This document shows positions 25,014 through 34,284 of a stretch of 64,000 nt of DNA, piece after piece. A program made the translations under genes and the position numbers. The notes under the pieces were generated by a model. The model did no database searches, was not told the DNA's origin, and saw nothing but the letters and a program-made list of their open reading frames with translations. The first letter of the stretch is position 1. The number at the start of each line of letters is the position of its first letter. Source of the DNA: Nitrospiria bacterium (GTDB lineage: Bacteria; Nitrospirota; UBA9217); the NCBI GenBank assembly GCA_919902495.1, contig CAKKRC010000025.1, positions 17,687-81,686 on the forward strand. Reading direction: 5' to 3'.

Positions 25014-25770
25014 GCTCTCTCCTGTGCTGGATGATCTGGGCCATGATGCTCACGGCGATCTCTTCGGGAGTGACCGAGCCGATGGGAAGCCCGACGGGGA
25101 TGATGACGCGTGCGATGTCCTCCTGAGAGAGGCCGGTATCGCGAAGGGCGTTCATCAGGAGGCCCTTTTTCCGTCTGCTGCCGAGCAGGCCGATGTAGGC
25201 TGCATCGGTTTTGAGCGCCGCCTTCACCGCGTCGAGATCGTGGTTGTGCCCCCGCGTGGCGATCAGGAGGAAGGTGCCCCTGTCAACAAGCACCCGGTCG
25301 AACACCGTCCCGAACTCGTGCACCACGATCTCATGGGCGTCGGGGATGCCGTCCCGGTTCGCGTGCTCCGGCCGGTCGTCCGCCACGGTCACGCGAAATC
25401 CCGAGAACCGCGCAAGCCGGGCGACCGCCTTGCCCACATGGCCGGCCCCAAGGATCACGAGCCGCGGGTCAACGAGCACCGGTTCGATGTATACCAGGAG
25501 CGTCCCGCCGCATACCAACCCGCCCTCTTTTTCGGTAAGATCGAAGGGGACCGTACGGGGCTGCCCGTCCCGCAGGGCCATGAGGCTATACTGGACCACG
25601 TCCGCTTCGAGGCACCCGCCGCCGAGCGTGCCCATCGCGGAGCCGTCGTCCCGCACCAGCATCTTGGCGCCCTGCTTCTGCGGCGACGAGCCCTTGCACT
25701 CCACGATGGTGGCGAGGGCGGATGCGCGGCCAAGCTTGTTAAGCCTCACGATCTCTTCATAGATGTCCAT
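24925..25770 (-). CDS. xdhC: XdhC/CoxI family molybdenum enzyme maturation factor
   Basis: 281 residues. The N-terminal XdhC/CoxI region (ATIVECKGSSPQKQGAKMLV; LGGGCLEADV) is followed by a Rossmann domain (VILGAGHVGKAVARLA) and GLLGSRRKKGLLM. XdhC proteins bind and help sulfurate molybdenum cofactor and insert it into xanthine dehydrogenase-type enzymes. The last about 30 residues lie in the unusually long overlap with the MocA gene and may be a non-native extension. Separated from its likely client genes by the four-helix-bundle cassette. Confidence 0.9.
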   Translation of the reverse strand: MDIYEEIVRLNKLGRASALATIVECKGSSPQKQGAKMLVRDDGSAMGTLGGGCLEADVVQYSLMALRDGQPRTVPFDLTEKEGGLVCGGTLLVYIEPVLVDPRLVILGAGHVGKAVARLARFSGFRVTVADDRPEHANRDGIPDAHEIVVHEFGTVFDRVLVDRGTFLLIATRGHNHDLDAVKAALKTDAAYIGLLGSRRKKGLLMNALRDTGLSQEDIARVIIPVGLPIGSVTPEEIAVSIMAQIIQHRREHAPTGIGGRSCGGVVAQDGPLQAAPSPRS

Positions 25771-25789
25771 GGAAACCTCAGTCTAAAAG

Positions 25790-25866
25790 CAGTCGGCAGT
25801 CGTCTGTCGGCAGTCGAATGCGAAATCACTATTGACTACGGCAATAGCTCAGGTCTCGGCAGTCAA
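25790..25866. repeat. GTCGGCAGTCG repeat cluster, left of the four-helix-bundle gene
   Basis: Several copies of GCAGTCGGCAGTCG-type words on the plus strand. It is inverted relative to the CGACTGCCGACTG words at 26250-26362. Confidence 0.75.
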
Positions 25867-26220
25867 ATACTGTATAAAACCGGTTATTAAGCGAGCCGTC
25901 TCCGATGCAGCCTCATACAAGTCCTTGAATTCAATGTCCACAATATATCCTTGATCAAGCGCCACATACAACTGGCTTTGGACCTCGGCAGTGGAGCCAA
26001 GAGCCATGTAGAGAAATCTTCCGAAATCTTTGTCCGTCCTCCTTGCAAATCCTTCCGCGATGTTGCTCATGACGGATACGGAAGCTCTTCGTATCTGATC
26101 TTTCAAACCATAATCACTGCCGAATTTTGTTTTACCGTTTGTTACCTCATAGATCGTCCTGGTCAGAACCCTCGCTTTCTGCCAGGCTTGAATATCTTCG
26201 AACCGTTGTATTTTCGCCAT
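25849..26220 (-). CDS. Four-helix bundle protein (23S rRNA intervening-sequence protein family)
   Basis: 123 residues with the family pattern: FEDIQAWQKAR, YGLKDQIRRASVSVMSNIAEGF and FLYMALGSTAEVQSQL. First described in intervening sequences of 23S rRNA genes and related to the Avd accessory proteins of retroelements; free-standing copies are common and of unknown function. The start at 26220 has AGAGG upstream. It lies alone between inverted clusters of a GTCGGCAG repeat, separating xdhC from the molybdenum hydroxylase genes, and the left cluster overlaps its 3' end. This looks like an inserted cassette. Confidence 0.88.
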   Translation of the reverse strand: MAKIQRFEDIQAWQKARVLTRTIYEVTNGKTKFGSDYGLKDQIRRASVSVMSNIAEGFARRTDKDFGRFLYMALGSTAEVQSQLYVALDQGYIVDIEFKDLYEAASETARLITGFIQYLTAET

Positions 26221-26249
26221 TCGACCTCTTTCCAATTATTATTTGACCG

Positions 26250-26362
26250 CCGACTGTCGTCTGTTTTATTAACTGCCGACTATCTTCCCGACTGCCGACT
26301 TGTTTTTTGACTCTCGACTTTTTTCCCGACTGCCGACTGTCGACTGCCTCATGACTATCGAC
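26250..26362. repeat. CGACTGCCGACTG repeat cluster, right of the four-helix-bundle gene
   Basis: Six or more degenerate copies of GACTGCCGACT or GACTNTCGACT. It ends four bases before the stop codon of the molybdenum hydroxylase gene. Confidence 0.75.
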
Positions 26363-26366
26363 TGTA

Positions 26367-28544
26367 TTATCCTTTCATTGCAGCCAATACGGCGGCCGGC
26401 GTCATCGGCAGGCTCCTGAGCCTGACCCCCGTCGCCGCGAAGACCGCGTTCGCAACTGCCGGGGCAGCGGGCGGCACGCCGGGCTCGCCGATGCCGCCGA
26501 GCGGGTCCTTGCCGGTCACGATATGCACATCGATCTCCGGCGTCTCGCTCATGCGCAGGAGGTCGTAATCGCCGAAGTTCGTCGTCTTGACACCGCCGCC
26601 GGCGAACTCGACCTTTTCCTTGAGCGCGGCAGAGAGGCCCATGATGATGCCGCTCTCCATCTGGGCGGCCACGGTGTCAGGATTGATGACCGATCCGCAG
26701 TCCACGGCGCACGTGATCTTATGGACCTTTATCGTTCCGGTCGCCCTGTCCACCGAGACCTCCGCCACCTGGGCGACGTAGGTCCCGAAGGAGAGATGGT
26801 AGGCGATGCCGACGGCCTGGCCTTTCGCCGGTTTCCTGCCCCAGCCGGCCTTCTGTGCCGCTGTCTCGAGCACGCGCTTCGCCCGCGGATGTTTCTGCAG
26901 CAGTCCCAGCCTGAATTCCAGCGGGTCCTTGCCCGCGGCTGCGGCCAGCTCGTCCACAAAGGACTCGATGATGAACCCGTTGTGCGACGCGCCGACGGAA
27001 CGCCAGAATCCGACCGGCACGGGCAGATCGACGCGGACATACTCGGCCAGGAGGTTCGGCACATCGTATTCCAGGTCCGTGACGCCCTCGACCGCGGCAT
27101 TGTCGATGCCGTTCTTCATCATGCCCGGGAAGACCCGGGCGAAGATGGAGGGACAGGCGATCTTGTGGGACCAGGCAGTCACCTTCCCCTTGTCATCAAG
27201 GGCGGCTTCGATCTTCGTATAGTTCGCCGGACGATAGAAGTCATTCTGAAAATCCTCTTCCCGGGTCCAGACGACCTTCACGGGCATTCCGGCGGTCTTC
27301 GCGATGTTCACCGCTTCTTCGGCGAAGTCCGTCTCGAAGCGCCTGCCGAAACCGCCGCCCAGGTAGGTCGTATGGACGAAGACCTGCTCGGGCTTGAGCC
27401 CCGTGGCCTTCACGGCCATGCCCTTGACACCTCCCTGGTTCTGCGTCGGCGCCCAGATATCGCACCGCTCGGCCGTGACCGACGCGGCGCAGTTCATGGG
27501 CTCCATGGTCGCGTGGGCCAGGTAGGGCGTCCGGTACTCCGCTTCCACCTTCTTTGTCGCGGCCGCGAGCGCTGCCTTCGCGTCACCCAGGCTCTTTGCG
27601 ACCAGGCCCGGTTCGCCGATCCTGGCTGCGATGTCCTTCTCCAGGGTCGAGGTATCAAGCGCCGGCGCCTTGGCGTTCTGCCAGGTGATGTTCAGGACTG
27701 CCCTCCCCTTCCACGCCGCGTCCAGCGTGTCCGCGACAACGGCGATGCCGCGCGGACCTTCGATCACCGCCTGGACGCCCTTGACCTGCTTCGCCGCTTC
27801 CTTGTTGACGGCTGCGGGCTCGGCACCGTACTGGGGCGGTCGTGCCATCACGGCGTACAGCATGCCCGGTGCGAAGGTATCGATGCCGAACATCGCCTTG
27901 CCAGTGGACTTCTCCGGCACATCGAGGCGCGGCATGGCCTTGCCGATATACTTGAATTGGCCTTCCTTCTTGAGGGTCGGATTCTGCGGCACCGGAAGGC
28001 GCGATGCCTCGAACACCAGCTTCCCGTACGAGAGGCCCTTGCCCGTCCGCATGTGCCGGACCACGCCGTTCACGGCAGCGCACTCACGGAGCGGCGCCTT
28101 CAGAGCCTCGGAACCGGCAGCGATGAGCATCTCCCGGCCGGCGGCCCCGGCCTTCCGGAGGGTTTCGTGCATGTGGCGCACGCTCGTGCTGCCGCCTGTT
28201 GACTGCATGCCCCAGACCGGGTCCTTGTACGCGTCGGCGGCCGGCGCGGACACGAACCGCACCTGCTTCCAGTCCGCTTCGAGCTCGTCGGCGATGATCA
28301 TGGGCAGGGACGTGGTCACGCCCTGTCCCATCTCTGACTTGCTCACCACCACGGTGATGGAATCATCGGGTGCAATGCGGAGATAGACGTTCGGCTTGAA
28401 CGACAGGTCCTGTTCCAGCTCGGCGGCGGAGAGCAGGCGAAGGCCCGCCGGCGTCATGACGGCGGCGATGGTCAGGCCCGCCCCGGCGGCGAGGGAGGTC
28501 TTCAGGAACTCGCGGCGGGTATATTCTTTTTTGGTCCTCTTCAT
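26367..28544 (-). CDS. Exported molybdenum hydroxylase large subunit (IorB-like)
   Basis: 725 residues, xanthine dehydrogenase/aldehyde oxidase superfamily, molybdopterin cytosine dinucleotide-binding subunit. The N-terminus [16 protein letters not shown] is a twin-arginine signal, so the folded enzyme is exported. Cofactor motifs include GGGFGRRFE and the C-terminal [17 protein letters not shown] with the catalytic Glu. The layout resembles isoquinoline 1-oxidoreductase IorB and periplasmic aldehyde dehydrogenases; the substrate is unknown. Its ATG overlaps the stop of the FeS subunit gene (ATGA). The [2Fe-2S] subunit lacks a signal and would be co-exported as a complex. Confidence 0.92.
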   Translation of the reverse strand: MKRTKKEYTRREFLKTSLAAGAGLTIAAVMTPAGLRLLSAAELEQDLSFKPNVYLRIAPDDSITVVVSKSEMGQGVTTSLPMIIADELEADWKQVRFVSAPAADAYKDPVWGMQSTGGSTSVRHMHETLRKAGAAGREMLIAAGSEALKAPLRECAAVNGVVRHMRTGKGLSYGKLVFEASRLPVPQNPTLKKEGQFKYIGKAMPRLDVPEKSTGKAMFGIDTFAPGMLYAVMARPPQYGAEPAAVNKEAAKQVKGVQAVIEGPRGIAVVADTLDAAWKGRAVLNITWQNAKAPALDTSTLEKDIAARIGEPGLVAKSLGDAKAALAAATKKVEAEYRTPYLAHATMEPMNCAASVTAERCDIWAPTQNQGGVKGMAVKATGLKPEQVFVHTTYLGGGFGRRFETDFAEEAVNIAKTAGMPVKVVWTREEDFQNDFYRPANYTKIEAALDDKGKVTAWSHKIACPSIFARVFPGMMKNGIDNAAVEGVTDLEYDVPNLLAEYVRVDLPVPVGFWRSVGASHNGFIIESFVDELAAAAGKDPLEFRLGLLQKHPRAKRVLETAAQKAGWGRKPAKGQAVGIAYHLSFGTYVAQVAEVSVDRATGTIKVHKITCAVDCGSVINPDTVAAQMESGIIMGLSAALKEKVEFAGGGVKTTNFGDYDLLRMSETPEIDVHIVTGKDPLGGIGEPGVPPAAPAVANAVFAATGVRLRSLPMTPAAVLAAMKG

Positions 28545-28996
28545 GGCCGTTTGCCCTCCTTTGCCGCCGACCTGACGGCCAGCTTGATGCGCGGATAGGT
28601 CCCGCACCGGCAGAGGTTGCCGTCCATGGCGCGCACGATCCTGTCGTCCGAGGGGTTCGGTTCCTCGGCCAGGAGCGCCGCGGCCTGCATGATCTGGCCC
28701 GACTGGCAGTAGCCGCACTGGGGGACCTGCTCCTTGATCCATGCCCTGACCACCGGATGGCTCTCGGCGAGGCCCTCGATGGTCGTTATCCTCTTTCCCG
28801 CTACGGACCCCACGCGGGTCTGGCAGGAGCGCGCCGCCTTGCCGTCGATATGGACGGTGCAGGAGCCGCAGGCGCCGATACCACAGCCGAACTTGGTGCC
28901 CGTAAGCTTCAGGTGCTCGCGGATGACCCAGAGGAGCGGAACGTCCGGACCCGCATCCACCTGGTAAGCCTTCCCGTTGATATCAAGCGAGATCAT
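28541..28996 (-). CDS. [2Fe-2S] small subunit of the molybdenum hydroxylase (IorA-like)
   Basis: 151 residues. The N-terminal plant-type ferredoxin cluster is CGIGACGSC plus a later C (AARSC). The C-terminal second cluster is CGYCQSGQ and CRCGTY. Transfers electrons from the molybdenum centre to an acceptor. There is no flavin subunit nearby, so a cytochrome or quinone acceptor is likely, as in IorAB enzymes. It overlaps the large subunit by four bases and is the first gene of the pair. Confidence 0.92.
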   Translation of the reverse strand: MISLDINGKAYQVDAGPDVPLLWVIREHLKLTGTKFGCGIGACGSCTVHIDGKAARSCQTRVGSVAGKRITTIEGLAESHPVVRAWIKEQVPQCGYCQSGQIMQAAALLAEEPNPSDDRIVRAMDGNLCRCGTYPRIKLAVRSAAKEGKRP

Positions 28997-29028
28997 AGAT
29001 GCCTCCTTTTAATGAGATTACATACTCG

Positions 29029-29125
29029 CGCCACTAAGGCACGAAGACACGAAGGGGGGGGTCTTGAATTCTTGCGTAATGAACAAAACGCCCCCATCCT
29101 GCATTTCTTCGTGTCTTCGTGGCAG
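29029..29125. repeat. Inverted-repeat element of the CCACTAAGGCACGAAGACAC family (copy 1)
   Basis: Left end GCCACTAAGGCACGAAGACA and right end TTCTTCGTGTCTTCGTGGC are inverted around a 50-base centre. The same ends occur at 54318-54425, where the element cuts a HEPN gene. Confidence 0.85.
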
Positions 29126-29243
29126 ATATTGTCCAGCTTGTGGGGAGATACGTTTAAGTTAATCAGATGGGAAAAGCAATGTCAAGAGGCGGAGATCGCT
29201 GCGGATGTATCTTGAACTTTTAATTTCGCATGCTGAATGATAT

Positions 29244-30422
29244 TCAGGCCACCTGCCCCGCGGCAAAGCCCGATGCCCAGGCCCAGTGCAGGTTGTATCC
29301 GCCAAGCTCCCCGGTCACGTCGACGACCTCGCCGATAAAATAGAGGCCGGGGACCTTCTTCGCCTCCATCGTTTTCGACGACAGTTCGTCCGTGTCCACG
29401 CCGCCCGCGGTCACCTCCGCGGTCGCATATCCTTCGGTGCCCTTGGGGAGCACGTTCCAGGCATGGAGCCCGTCAGCGAGCGCCTTTAACGCCCGGTCCG
29501 AGGTCTGGTCGAACGGCTTCGAGATCGTCATCTGGTCGCACCACGCCTCGGCAAACCGTTTCGGAAGCCAGGACGCGAGCATAGTGCGCAACTCGATCCT
29601 GCTCCGGCGTCTGGCCATGAACTCACGGAGAATGTCCGTATCGGGAAGAAGGTCTATCGTGAGCAGTTCGCCGGGCGTCCAGGAGAGCGATGCCTGGAGC
29701 GCCGCCGGACCGCTCAGGCCGCGGTGGGTGAACAGGATGTTCCCACGGTACCGCTTCGTGCCGCAGGAAACCGCCGTATCGAGGGAGATCCCTGCGAGCC
29801 CTTGAAAGACCTTTTGGTCGCGTGCCGCGAACAGAAAGGGCACGAGACCCGGCCTGGGCGGGACGACCTTGAGGCCGAACTGCTTGCCGACGGCGTGCCC
29901 AAGACCGCTCGCCCCGAGGTCGGGATAGGAAAGTCCGCCGGTGGCGATGACGAGCGACTCCGCCCGGAACGCCCCCTGGTCGGTTGCGACCATGAAGTTC
30001 TGACCGCGGGCGATCTCCGTCACGCTGCATTTCAGGCGTATCTCCACGCCATATTGGGCGCACTCTGCTTCCAGCAGGGCGATGATCTCAGCTGCGCTTT
30101 TTACGCAGAAAAGCTGGCCCGCTTCCTTTTCCTGATAGGCGATATGGTGCTGCTCGATAAGGTCGAGCACGTCACGGGGGGTGAAGCGCGCGAGGGCGGA
30201 TCTGCAGAAGTGGCTGTTGCGGGAGACATAGTGTCCGGCGGTCACGTGCAGGTTCGTGAAATTGCACCGGCCGCCGCCGGATATGCGGATCTTCGAGCCG
30301 GTCCTGCGTGCATGGTCCAGGACGAGCACCGAGCGGCCTCGCTTTCCGCATTCAATGGCGCAGAGCAGGCCTGATGCCCCTGCGCCGATAATGATGACAT
30401 CCTTCGCTGTTCCTTCACTCAC
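29244..30422 (-). CDS. FAD-dependent oxidoreductase, HI0933/BaiN family
   Basis: 392-residue flavoprotein of the YhiN/HI0933 family. The FAD-binding motif is IIGAGASGLLCAIECGKRG; the family signature GSKIRISGGGRCNFTN and the C-terminal GEVVDVTGELGGYNLHWAWASG are clear. Function of the family is poorly defined; one member (BaiN) reduces bile-acid intermediates. Full length. Followed on the same strand by a triheme cytochrome gene 40 bases upstream of its own start region, but no operon logic is evident. Confidence 0.9.
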   Translation of the reverse strand: MSEGTAKDVIIIGAGASGLLCAIECGKRGRSVLVLDHARRTGSKIRISGGGRCNFTNLHVTAGHYVSRNSHFCRSALARFTPRDVLDLIEQHHIAYQEKEAGQLFCVKSAAEIIALLEAECAQYGVEIRLKCSVTEIARGQNFMVATDQGAFRAESLVIATGGLSYPDLGASGLGHAVGKQFGLKVVPPRPGLVPFLFAARDQKVFQGLAGISLDTAVSCGTKRYRGNILFTHRGLSGPAALQASLSWTPGELLTIDLLPDTDILREFMARRRSRIELRTMLASWLPKRFAEAWCDQMTISKPFDQTSDRALKALADGLHAWNVLPKGTEGYATAEVTAGGVDTDELSSKTMEAKKVPGLYFIGEVVDVTGELGGYNLHWAWASGFAAGQVA

Positions 30423-30464
30423 GAGGACCCCGGGGTGCCGTTTTGCGTCCCGAACCTCATGCTC

Positions 30465-30854
30465 CTAATTGTGCTTTTTCTTCTTCGTGTCCTTGCGCTT
30501 GTCATCCTTCTTGTCATCGCTGGTCTCTTTCTTTTCTGCCTTATGGCATTTATGGCAATCCTTTGGTTCCGTGGTACTGAAGGCCTTTTTCCCGTTGTGG
30601 CATACGCCGCAAAATTTTCCCTGTTTCATCGCGTCCATGGTCATGATATCGGCGCCCTTTTTCGTCTTGAACAGCCCTGCGATATGGCATGCATCGCAAT
30701 GGATCTTGGCATGCTTCGTACCGTCAAAGGTCACCTTGCCTGCGCCGCCGCCCGGCCACGTAAGGGTTACTCCATCGGGAACGGCCGATGAGACCGCCGG
30801 AAACAGGAAGAACGCCAGGAATAGAATGACACTATTGAATGTGTACTTGGACAT
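30465..30854 (-). CDS. Periplasmic triheme cytochrome c (c7-like) with lysine-rich tail
   Basis: 129 residues with a signal peptide (residues 1-24). Three heme sites: CDACH (53-57), CGVCH (82-86) and CHKCH (100-104). Paired upstream histidines (H48, H52) are in the arrangement of cytochrome c7/c3 proteins. The tail from residue 105 is about half lysine. It should carry electrons in the periplasm and could serve the bc complex or the molybdenum hydroxylase; neither link is shown. GGAGG precedes the ATG at 30854. Confidence 0.88.
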   Translation of the reverse strand: MSKYTFNSVILFLAFFLFPAVSSAVPDGVTLTWPGGGAGKVTFDGTKHAKIHCDACHIAGLFKTKKGADIMTMDAMKQGKFCGVCHNGKKAFSTTEPKDCHKCHKAEKKETSDDKKDDKRKDTKKKKHN

Positions 30855-30986
30855 CTTACGCCTCCATAAGGAAACAAATCACTGAAGTGTCATTATAACA
30901 TATTGTTGAACGGGTCAATGCGGAAAAATAAAGCCCTGCAGGACGGGTGCTGCAACAGTCTGCGACACGGCGCTCCCGGCACCCTG

Positions 30987-32216
30987 TTACTCATACCGGA
31001 GCGCGTCAATGGGGTTGAGCAGCGAAGCCTTGTAGGCGGGGTAGAATCCGAAGAAGATGCCGATGAACCCGGAAAAACCGAAGGCCAGCACGATGGACAG
31101 GGGCGAGACGACTGTGGGCCAGCCGGACAGGGACGACAGGGCCATCGCGGTCGACACCCCGACGATGATGCCGACGATACCGCCGATCAGGGACAGCGTG
31201 AGCGCCTCGATGATGAACTGGAGCCGGATGTCCCAGGTCTTGGCGCCGATGGCCATGCGGATGCCGATCTCGCGCGTCCGTTCGGTGACGGACACCAGCA
31301 TGATGTTCATGATGCCGATGCCGCCGACAAGGAGCGAGACCGACGCGATAGCGCCGAGCAGAAGGGTCATGACCTTCGTGGACTCTTCACGCGCCTGCAT
31401 GAGCTGGGTGAGGTTCCGGACCGTGAAATCGTTGTCCTGTTTCGGCCCGATCCGGTGGCGCTGCTTCAAGAGGGCGGTGATCTGCTGCTCCGCGGCGGCA
31501 AGGTCCTCGGCGCTTTTCGCCTTGACCGAGATGATCCGCACCATGCCGGGGAACTGGGCGCCGAAGAGCTTCTTCTGGGCCGTCGTGACCGGGATCATGA
31601 TCGTATCATCCTGATCGCGCCCCTGGGCATCCTGCCCCTTCCGGGCCAGGACGCCGACCACGGTGAACGGCAGGTTCTTGATCCTGATCGTCTGGCCCAC
31701 GGGATCCTGGTCCCCGAACAGGTTGTCCACCACGGTCTGGCCCAGGAGGGCGACCTTGGTCGCGCTCTTCACGTCCTGGCTGGTGAAAGGCCGCCCCGCG
31801 GTCAGCGGCCATTCCCGGATGTCCAGCATGGACGGCGTCGTGCCGAGAACGCCGGTGGACCAGTTCATGTGGCTGAACACGATCTGCGCGGTGCCGCTGT
31901 GGGTCGGCGCCACGGCTTCCACGGCCGGGCATTCGCGTAGAATTGCCTCGGCATCGGCCATGGTAAGCGTGGGCTGCGTGCCCGCGCCCATGCGCACGCC
32001 CCCGGAGGTTGTGGCGCCGGGCAGGATGATCAGCAGGTTGCTCCCCATGCTCGATATCTGCTCGGCGATCTTTTGGCTCGCGCCGGCTCCCACGGCGACC
32101 ATGGCGATCACCGCGCCGACGCCGATGATGATGCCCAGCATAGTGAGGCCTGAGCGCATCTTGTTCACCCGGAGCGCCCGGATCGAGATCTTGAAGGTGG
32201 AAGGGATGTTGATCAT
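30987..32216 (-). CDS. MacB-type ABC transporter permease
   Basis: 409 residues. One N-terminal transmembrane helix (SGLTMLGIIIGVGAVIAMVAVG), a large periplasmic MacB core domain (about 45-290) and three C-terminal helices with the FtsX signature (ERTREIGIRMAIGAKTWDI). The ATPase is a separate gene, unlike E. coli MacB. Works with the MacA-like adaptor and TolC-like channel in the same operon to export substrates from the periplasm. Last gene of the efflux operon. Confidence 0.9.
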   Translation of the reverse strand: MINIPSTFKISIRALRVNKMRSGLTMLGIIIGVGAVIAMVAVGAGASQKIAEQISSMGSNLLIILPGATTSGGVRMGAGTQPTLTMADAEAILRECPAVEAVAPTHSGTAQIVFSHMNWSTGVLGTTPSMLDIREWPLTAGRPFTSQDVKSATKVALLGQTVVDNLFGDQDPVGQTIRIKNLPFTVVGVLARKGQDAQGRDQDDTIMIPVTTAQKKLFGAQFPGMVRIISVKAKSAEDLAAAEQQITALLKQRHRIGPKQDNDFTVRNLTQLMQAREESTKVMTLLLGAIASVSLLVGGIGIMNIMLVSVTERTREIGIRMAIGAKTWDIRLQFIIEALTLSLIGGIVGIIVGVSTAMALSSLSGWPTVVSPLSIVLAFGFSGFIGIFFGFYPAYKASLLNPIDALRYE

Positions 32217-32230
32217 AAATTAATAATATC

Positions 32231-32289
32231 GTAGGGGCAACCCTATGTGGTTGCCCTGATGCGGGCGGCCACGCAGGGCCGCCCCTACC
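32231..32289. repeat. GTAGGGGC...GCCCCTAC palindromic element (copy 3)
   Basis: Same design as 18346-18404 with the order of the two inner hairpins exchanged (GGGCAACC/GGTTGCCC first). It overlaps the stop codon (32285-32287) of the MacB-like ATPase gene. Confidence 0.88.
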
Positions 32290-32974
32290 GCGCTACCGCT
32301 TCATCGCTCACAATGTGCCCGTCCGAGAACCGGATGATCCGCTTGCTGTATGCCGCAATGTCGTGCTCATGGGTCACCAGGATGACGGTGATGCCGGACT
32401 CCCGGTTCAGCCTCACGAAGAGCTCCATGATCTCGGCGCTCGTTCTGGTGTCGAGATTGCCCGTAGGTTCGTCTGCGAGGATGATCGGCGCGTCGTTCAC
32501 CAGCGCCCGGGCGATGGCAACACGCTGCTGCTGGCCGCCGGAAAGCTGGTTCGGGTGATGGCCTTCCCTGCCCTCCAATCCCACGCTTGTAAGGGCGGAC
32601 ATCGCGCGCTCATGCCGTTCCGGGGCGGTGTTGCCGTTGTAGAGCATTGGCAGCTCGACATTCTCGAGCGCCGAGGTGCGGGAAAGGAGGTTAAACCCCT
32701 GGAACACGAAGCCGAGCTTCTTGTTCCGGATCTCGGCGAGCTCGTCCCGGGAGAGCCCGCCCGTGTCAACGCCGTCGAGCAGGTACTGTCCCTGGGTCGG
32801 CGTGTCGAGGCAGCCCAGGATGTTCATGAACGTCGACTTGCCCGAACCGGACTGGCCCATGATGGCGACGAACTCGCCCTGCTCGATGGCCGTCGAGATG
32901 CCGTCGAGGGCCTTTAGATCGATGTCGCCGAGCCGGTATATCTTGCTGATCGTATGTGCTTCGATGAGGGCCAT
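32285..32974 (-). CDS. MacB-type ABC transporter ATP-binding protein
   Basis: 229 residues. Walker A GQSGSGKST, signature LSGGQQQRVAIARAL and Walker B IILADEPTGNLD, with the LolD/MacB subgroup pattern (GFVFQGFNLL). Supplies ATP hydrolysis to the permease at 30987. No good ribosome site is visible before the ATG at 32974, because a dispersed palindrome (32989-33048) lies just upstream; translation may depend on coupling from the MacA gene. A second copy of the repeat supplies its stop codon. Confidence 0.92.
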   Translation of the reverse strand: MALIEAHTISKIYRLGDIDLKALDGISTAIEQGEFVAIMGQSGSGKSTFMNILGCLDTPTQGQYLLDGVDTGGLSRDELAEIRNKKLGFVFQGFNLLSRTSALENVELPMLYNGNTAPERHERAMSALTSVGLEGREGHHPNQLSGGQQQRVAIARALVNDAPIILADEPTGNLDTRTSAEIMELFVRLNRESGITVILVTHEHDIAAYSKRIIRFSDGHIVSDEAVAR

Positions 32975-32988
32975 AGAATATAGAAATT

Positions 32989-33048
32989 GTAGGGGTAACC
33001 CTACGTGGTTACCCTTTTCCCGGGCGGCCACATGGGGCCGCCCCTACC
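32989..33048. repeat. GTAGGGG...CCCCTAC palindromic element (copy 4)
   Basis: Diverged copy with inner hairpins GGGTAACC/GGTTACCC and GGGCGGCC/GGCCGCCC. With copy 3 it brackets the MacB-like ATPase gene. Confidence 0.85.
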
Positions 33049-33066
33049 AATATATAGGGTCCACCA

Positions 33067-34284
33067 TTAGAACATCCTGGGTCCGCTCTGTGCGGCCTTC
33101 GGGGCACCCTTCTTCAGTGATTCGACGATGATCTGCTGGCCTTCCTTCAGCTCGCCTGACGCGATCTCCGTATAATTGCCGTCGCTGATGCCGGGCGAAA
33201 TGCTGACGCGCTTTGGCGTCCCCTGCTCCAGCACCCAGACCGAGGGCCCCTTTTTCTCGCCGCCCCCGCCGCCGGCCCTGGCCGCCGCCCCGCTCCCCGG
33301 ACCCGATGCGCCCGCACCCGCAGGCCGGTCGGACATGCGGAACCGCAGCGCGGCGTTCGTGATCCGGAGGACGTCGCGCCTCGTCGTAATGATGATCGAT
33401 ACATTGGCGGTCATGCCGGGCATCAGCCGGAGGTCGCTGTTGTTCACCTGGATCACGGTGTCATAGGTCACGACATTCTGCACCGTGATGGGCGCCTGCC
33501 GCTTCTGCCATACCTTGCCCTTGAACGTCGTGTCGGGATAGGCGTCCACCGTGAACTCCACGTCCTGCCCGACCTTCACCGCGCCGATGTCGGATTCCGC
33601 CACGTTCGTGTCGATCTGCATCTTCGTGAGGTCCTGGGCGATCGTAAAGAGCGTGGGCGTCTGGAAGCTCGCGGCCACGGTCTGTCCCACGTCAACGTTC
33701 CGGGAGATCACGATGCCGTCCACGGGAGAATAGATCTTCGTGTAGCTCAAGTTCGTCTCGGCCGCCTGGAGCGCCGCCTTTGCCTGGGCAAGCTGCGCCT
33801 TGGCGCTGTCGTAGTTGGTCTCCGCGGCATCGTAATCGTTCTTCGCGACCAGGTTCCGCGCAAAGAGGTTCTTGTTCTGATTCATGAGGCGCTCTGCGTC
33901 GCGCAGTGCCGCCTGGGCACGGTCCGCATTGGCCTTTGCCTGGGCCAGCTGGGTCTCATAGAACGCGGGATCGATCTGGGCGATGATCTGGCCCTTCTTC
34001 ACCCGGGAATTGAAATCCGCGAAGAGGGACTTGATCGCTCCCGACACCTGGGTGCCGACCTGCACGGTGGTGACCGGATTCACGGTGCCGGTTGCCGTGA
34101 CGTTCTGCTGAACATCGCCCCGCGTGACCGGATCGGTCCGGTACGCCACCCCGTTGTTCCCGCCCCGGAAAATAACAAAAAGCGCGATGCCGAGGACGGC
34201 CGCTGCAGCGGCGATGATCGCGATCATCCGGAACCGGCTGCTTCCAAGGATCGTGCTGATGCTTGATGGTTTTTTATTATTCAT
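33067..34284 (-). CDS. macA: MacA-like periplasmic adaptor (HlyD family)
   Basis: 405 residues. One N-terminal membrane helix (MIAIIAAAAAVLGIALFVIF), then lipoyl-like halves around a long coiled-coil hairpin (about 95-185, rich in AQAKA repeats), a beta-barrel domain and a Gly/Ala-rich insertion near 350. Connects the MacB-type ABC transporter to a TolC-family channel. Overlaps the RND pump gene by eight bases. Confidence 0.9.
   Translation of the reverse strand: MNNKKPSSISTILGSSRFRMIAIIAAAAAVLGIALFVIFRGGNNGVAYRTDPVTRGDVQQNVTATGTVNPVTTVQVGTQVSGAIKSLFADFNSRVKKGQIIAQIDPAFYETQLAQAKANADRAQAALRDAERLMNQNKNLFARNLVAKNDYDAAETNYDSAKAQLAQAKAALQAAETNLSYTKIYSPVDGIVISRNVDVGQTVAASFQTPTLFTIAQDLTKMQIDTNVAESDIGAVKVGQDVEFTVDAYPDTTFKGKVWQKRQAPITVQNVVTYDTVIQVNNSDLRLMPGMTANVSIIITTRRDVLRITNAALRFRMSDRPAGAGASGPGSGAAARAGGGGGEKKGPSVWVLEQGTPKRVSISPGISDGNYTEIASGELKEGQQIIVESLKKGAPKAAQSGPRMF

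Noticed and set aside
25790-26362. Possible CRISPR-like array around the four-helix-bundle gene
   Set aside because: The repeat words are short, irregular and inverted between sides, with no unique spacers.
26523-28202. 559-codon plus-strand frame opposite the molybdenum hydroxylase
   Set aside because: The minus-strand protein has a twin-arginine signal and conserved cofactor motifs; the plus frame is His/Arg/Leu-rich without motifs.
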